A stretch of 64,000 nt of DNA from contig JAWLCA010000004.1 of assembly GCA_041687395.1 (NCBI GenBank), positions 62,001 through 126,000 of the forward strand. Reading direction: 5' to 3'. Below the pieces are notes generated by a model. That model searched no databases. It worked only from the letters and a program-made list of their open reading frames with translations, and was not told the DNA's origin. The DNA is from JAWLCA01 sp041687395. GTDB taxonomy: Bacteria; Pseudomonadota; Alphaproteobacteria; Rhodobacterales; Rhodobacteraceae. Every line of letters begins with the position of its first letter. Positions within the stretch are counted from its first letter, which is position 1. Of the stretch, positions 60,722-64,000 are shown piece by piece. Position numbers and translations under genes: made by a program.

Positions 60722-62962
60722 ATGCCCATTCGAGCTTTTCTCGGCGCCCTTGCGGCGCTGTTTCTTTTATCCTTCGCCGGCACCCTGACCGCGCAGACGA
60801 CCGAGGGCGCCAGCCCGCCGGACGGCCGCGTGCAGGAACAGATCGAGCAGATCGTCACCATTCTGGAGGATGATGCGGTCCGCGCGGCGCTGCTCGACCG
60901 GCTGCGCGAGACCGGCGCGCCCGCGGAACCCGAAGAGCCGCAGCCAGAGCCGAACGTCGCCCAGCAGCTGGCGGCGGCGATGGCCACCTTTTTCCGTGAC
61001 GCCGCATCAGAGGTCGGCAGCATCCAGCGCGAGATGACCCGCATCCTGAGCTTGGGCACGCAGTTGCAGCCGAACGGCCGCGACCTTGGCCCGCAGGTCC
61101 TGACCGTGGCGCTGACGATCGCCACGACGATCGCAGCTGCCCTGGCGTTCGGGTCCGTCGCGGCCGGCATTGCCCGGCGGCTCGCGCCCGCGCCCGACGC
61201 GGGGCTGGTGAAGCGCGTGCAGCTCACCGCGCTGGCCATCGGCGCCCGGCTGATCGCGGTCGCTCTCGCCTGGGCGCTGGGCTACGGGCTGGCGGTTTTC
61301 GTCTTCTCGCAGGACAACGCGCCGTCCCAGGCGCAGATCCTGTATCTGAACGCGTTTCTGGTCTTTGGGGTGCTGCGCGTGGCCCTGCGCGCGCTGGCCA
61401 ATCCGGATGCCGACCGCGAGCCGGTCTTGTCGCAGCTGCCCGCAACGGCGCAGGCGGTGATCTTCCGCAACGTGCGGCTGGTGATGGGCATCGTGGTGCA
61501 GGGCTTTTTGTTCCTGATCCCGCTCACTCAGCTCTGGATCGGCTTTGCCGCCGTGCGCCCGGTGCGCACGCTGATCGCCACCGTCGCGGCCATCGCGGCA
61601 CTGGTCGCGATCCGCAAGATCGCCCGCGCCGTCGATGCGGCATGGAACGCAGAGGCCGCGCGGGACCGGGCCACCGGCACCGCCGAGGACGAAGACGACA
61701 CCGCCGCCGCGATGGCCAGCGGCGCGCAGTCGGCGTGGCGCCGGGTCTGGCCGCCGCTGGCCATCGGATACGTGCTTTACGCCTGGTTCCTGGCGGTCAC
61801 GCGGCCGAACATCGTGGCCGACGTCGTCCTGACGGGCACCGGCTACACGGTGATCGCGGTGTTGCTGTTCCTGGCCGCCCTGCGGCTGATGAAGCGTGCA
61901 CCCGATGTGCGCGCGCCTATGCCGAAAGCGGTCAGGACCGGCCTGCCGAAATTGCCGCCCCGCGCGAACCAGATCGCGACGGTCGTGGCCTATGTCGTCG
62001 TGCTGGCGCTTGTGCTGACGGCGGTCGGCCTGATCCTGACCGGCTGGGACTGGGTCGATGTGGCGGGCTGGATGGCAAGCGACGCCGCGCAGACGGTGTT
62101 CTGGCGCATCGCCTCGGCAGCGCTGGTGACGTTGTTCGCTGCCCTCTTGTGGGCGGTCACGGCATCCTGGATCGACGAGCGTCTGATGGACGAACTGACG
62201 GGGCGCAACGTCAGCGCCCGGTCGCGCACGCTGCTGGCGCTGTTCCGCAACGCCTTCACCATCGTTCTGGTGGTGCTGGCGACGATGATCGCGCTGTCGC
62301 AGCTGGGCATCAACATCGCGCCGCTTCTGGCCGGCGCCGGGGTCATCGGCCTGGCCGTCGGGTTCGGCGCGCAGAAGCTGGTGCAGGACATCATCACCGG
62401 CACCTTCATCCAGCTGGAAAACGCGATCAACGAAGGGGATGTGGTTGGCGTCGCGGGCACGACCGGCGGGGTGGAAAAGGTCACGATCCGCTCGGTCCGC
62501 ATTCGCACGCTGGACGGCGCGGTGCACATCATCCCGTTCTCCTCGGTGGACACGGTCACGAACCTGTCGCGCGACTTCTCGTTCCACGTGGCCGAGGTGG
62601 GTGCCGCCTACAAGGAAAAGGTGTCGGACGTGAAGGAGGCGATGCAGGAGGCCTTTGACCGGCTGAAGGCCGAGGGCGAGTTCACGCGCGACATCATCGC
62701 GCCGCTGGAGATGCACGGCGTCACCGCGCTGGGCGACAGCGCCGTGGTGGTCCGCGCCCGGATCAAGACGCTGCCGGGCAAGCAATGGGGCCTCGGCCGC
62801 CGCTACACCGAACTGGTGAAAGAGGTGTTCGACGAGCGCGGCATCGAGATTCCGTTCCCGCACCGCCAGCTGATGCTGCCCGAGGGGTTCGTGGAGATGA
62901 TGCAGGACCGGCTGCAAGGGGATCCCCGCGACGTGACGCCCCAGGTGGAGCACAAGGACTGA
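60722..62962 (+). CDS. Large MscS-family mechanosensitive channel
   Basis: It has 746 residues from the ATG at 60722, with AAGGACACC upstream. A signal peptide (1-~24, ending LTAQ) and a periplasmic helical region (about 25-120) precede roughly ten membrane segments. The MscS core begins near 530 with the pore helix LLAGAGVIGLAVGFGAQKLV and continues through the beta domain and cytoplasmic alpha/beta part to a short tail. It would release solutes on hypo-osmotic shock, consistent with the preceding glucosylglycerol genes, 32 bp upstream. Confidence 0.92.
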   Translation: MPIRAFLGALAALFLLSFAGTLTAQTTEGASPPDGRVQEQIEQIVTILEDDAVRAALLDRLRETGAPAEPEEPQPEPNVAQQLAAAMATFFRDAASEVGSIQREMTRILSLGTQLQPNGRDLGPQVLTVALTIATTIAAALAFGSVAAGIARRLAPAPDAGLVKRVQLTALAIGARLIAVALAWALGYGLAVFVFSQDNAPSQAQILYLNAFLVFGVLRVALRALANPDADREPVLSQLPATAQAVIFRNVRLVMGIVVQGFLFLIPLTQLWIGFAAVRPVRTLIATVAAIAALVAIRKIARAVDAAWNAEAARDRATGTAEDEDDTAAAMASGAQSAWRRVWPPLAIGYVLYAWFLAVTRPNIVADVVLTGTGYTVIAVLLFLAALRLMKRAPDVRAPMPKAVRTGLPKLPPRANQIATVVAYVVVLALVLTAVGLILTGWDWVDVAGWMASDAAQTVFWRIASAALVTLFAALLWAVTASWIDERLMDELTGRNVSARSRTLLALFRNAFTIVLVVLATMIALSQLGINIAPLLAGAGVIGLAVGFGAQKLVQDIITGTFIQLENAINEGDVVGVAGTTGGVEKVTIRSVRIRTLDGAVHIIPFSSVDTVTNLSRDFSFHVAEVGAAYKEKVSDVKEAMQEAFDRLKAEGEFTRDIIAPLEMHGVTALGDSAVVVRARIKTLPGKQWGLGRRYTELVKEVFDERGIEIPFPHRQLMLPEGFVEMMQDRLQGDPRDVTPQVEHKD

Positions 62963-63036
62963 AACGGGCCCGCGACAGCGCGCGCGCCCCAAGGTAGCAT
63001 CCAGGGCGAAGGTGATCGAACAGGAAAGGATCGGCC

Positions 63037-64000
63037 ATGGGTTCCCCGACCGGCGAAAGACCCCGCCTGCGCTCGCGCGCCTGGTTCGATACACCCGAGA
63101 ACCCGGACATGACCGCGCTCTATCTGGAGCGGTACATGAACTACGGCCTCAGCCGCGAGGAACTGCAATCGGGCAAGCCGATCATCGGCATCGCGCAGAC
63201 CGGGTCGGACCTGTCGCCCTGCAACCGGCATCACATCGTGCTGGCCGACCGCGTCCGCGACGGCATCCGCGAAGCGGGCGGCATCCCGCTGGAATTCCCC
63301 GTGCATCCGATCCAGGAGACGGGCAAGCGCCCTACGGCCGGGCTGGACCGCAACCTGGCCTATCTGGGGCTGGTCGAGGTGCTGTACGGCTATCCGCTGG
63401 ACGGGGTGGTGCTGACCATCGGCTGTGACAAGACCACGCCCGCGATGCTGATGGGCGCGGCAACGGTGAACATCCCCGCCATCGCGCTGTCGGTCGGACC
63501 GATGCTGAACGGCTGGCACAAGGGTGTGCGCACGGGGTCGGGCACGATCATCTGGAAGGCGCGGCAGATGATGGCCGCAGGCGAGATCGGGTACGAGGAG
63601 TTCGTGGAGCTGGTGGCCTCGTCCGCGCCATCGACCGGCTACTGCAACACCATGGGCACCGCCACTACGATGAACAGCCTGGCCGAAGCGCTGGGGATGC
63701 AACTGCCGGGGTCGGCCGCGATCCCCGCGCCGCATCGTGACCGGCAGGAAATGGCGTGGCGCACCGGCAAGCGGATCGTGGAGATGGTGCACGCGGATCT
63801 GAAACCCTCGGGCATCCTGACGCCAGCGGCCTTCCGCAACGCGATCGTCGTCAACTCTGCCATCGGCGGATCGACCAATGCGCCTATCCACATCACCGCG
63901 ATCGCGCGCCACGCGGGCGTCGATCTGCCGCTGACCGACTGGCAGACCCATGGCCACAAGGTGCCGCTGCTGGTGAACCTGCAGCCGGCGGGCGAGTATC
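63037..64000 (+). CDS. IlvD/EDD-family dehydratase, probably sugar-acid (arabonate/xylonate) type, partial
   Basis: The first 321 residues are present and the gene runs off the right edge. Three Fe-S ligands are visible: Cys62 (SPCNRHH), Cys130 (GCDKTTPA) and Cys203 (GYCNTMGT). The N-terminus RLRSRAWFDTPENPDMTALYLERY is typical of L-arabonate/D-xylonate dehydratases rather than the amino-acid enzyme IlvD. It would dehydrate a sugar acid to a 2-keto-3-deoxy acid. It lies 74 bp after the MscS gene with GAAAGGATC upstream. Confidence 0.87.
   Translation, partial: MGSPTGERPRLRSRAWFDTPENPDMTALYLERYMNYGLSREELQSGKPIIGIAQTGSDLSPCNRHHIVLADRVRDGIREAGGIPLEFPVHPIQETGKRPTAGLDRNLAYLGLVEVLYGYPLDGVVLTIGCDKTTPAMLMGAATVNIPAIALSVGPMLNGWHKGVRTGSGTIIWKARQMMAAGEIGYEEFVELVASSAPSTGYCNTMGTATTMNSLAEALGMQLPGSAAIPAPHRDRQEMAWRTGKRIVEMVHADLKPSGILTPAAFRNAIVVNSAIGGSTNAPIHITAIARHAGVDLPLTDWQTHGHKVPLLVNLQPAGEY

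Noticed and set aside
61007..63094. 695-codon minus-strand frame opposite the MscS gene
   Set aside because: Antisense artefact; the channel gene on the plus strand has a signal peptide and an intact MscS core.

Overview
The window is high-GC chromosomal DNA from an alphaproteobacterium, most likely a Rhodobacterales/Rhodobacteraceae member. The evidence is the alphaproteobacterial order of the translation operons (adk between secY and rpsM, no rpmJ after secY), a ribosomal protein L3 with a long Ala/Glu-rich tail, a PEP/VPLPA-CTERM-type exported protein, a four-cysteine FeS-type photolyase, and tripartite tricarboxylate transporters. No phage, insertion sequence, CRISPR array or rRNA operon was seen. 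Species identity is inferred, not proven.

Region 1 (1-32759, almost entirely minus strand) is a nearly unbroken transcription/translation super-cluster. In the direction of transcription it runs secE-nusG-rplK-rplA-rplJ-rplL-rpoB-rpoC, then one EamA transporter gene, then the str operon (rpsL-rpsG-fusA-tuf), the S10 operon (rpsJ-rplC-rplD-rplW-rplB-rpsS-rplV-rpsC-rplP-rpmC-rpsQ), the spc operon (rplN-rplX-rplE-rpsN-rpsH-rplF-rplR-rpsE-rpmD-rplO-secY-adk) and the alpha operon (rpsM-rpsK-rpoA-rplQ). It ends in a strong terminator at 621-645. Beyond that lie a small plus-strand ORF and the start of rarA. Stem-loops sit at several operon junctions (secE/nusG, rplA/rplJ, rplL/rpoB, rpoC/EamA, rpsK/rpoA).

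Region 2 (32834-39137, minus strand) holds a DegP/HtrA-like protease, tRNA-Trp(CCA), a membrane protein of unknown function, a DedA protein overlapped by a small membrane protein gene, a small cytochrome c, a second tuf gene and a lipoprotein. The two tuf genes differ only in a few bases near the 3' end. A 54-nt piece of the tuf1 3' flank is duplicated beside tuf2, a clear recombination footprint.

Region 3 (39240-55872) is accessory metabolism. An SDR oxidoreductase overlaps an FeS-type photolyase. A plus-strand operon then encodes a tripartite tricarboxylate transporter (binding protein plus a TctA-TctB fusion), an isocitrate/isopropylmalate dehydrogenase-family enzyme and a PrpF-type tautomerase/isomerase, followed by an HExxH exported protein. 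After a VPLPA-CTERM gene come a D-2-hydroxyacid dehydrogenase and an AbrB-family membrane protein. These are divergent from a GntR regulator and tcuAB (tricarballylate dehydrogenase and its electron-transfer partner). The divergent promoter region carries two near-identical 30-bp dyads with 10-bp-phased repeats, the best candidate regulatory system in the window. Together these genes suggest uptake and oxidation of tricarballylate/aconitate-type acids toward the TCA cycle.

Region 4 (55880-64000) starts with galU on the minus strand. Divergently, gpsA, a HAD phosphatase, a glucosylglycerol-phosphate synthase and a large MscS-type channel form a compact osmoadaptation cluster: glycerol-3-phosphate supply, condensation with an activated glucose, dephosphorylation, and release on down-shock. 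The window ends inside an IlvD/EDD-family sugar-acid dehydratase gene.
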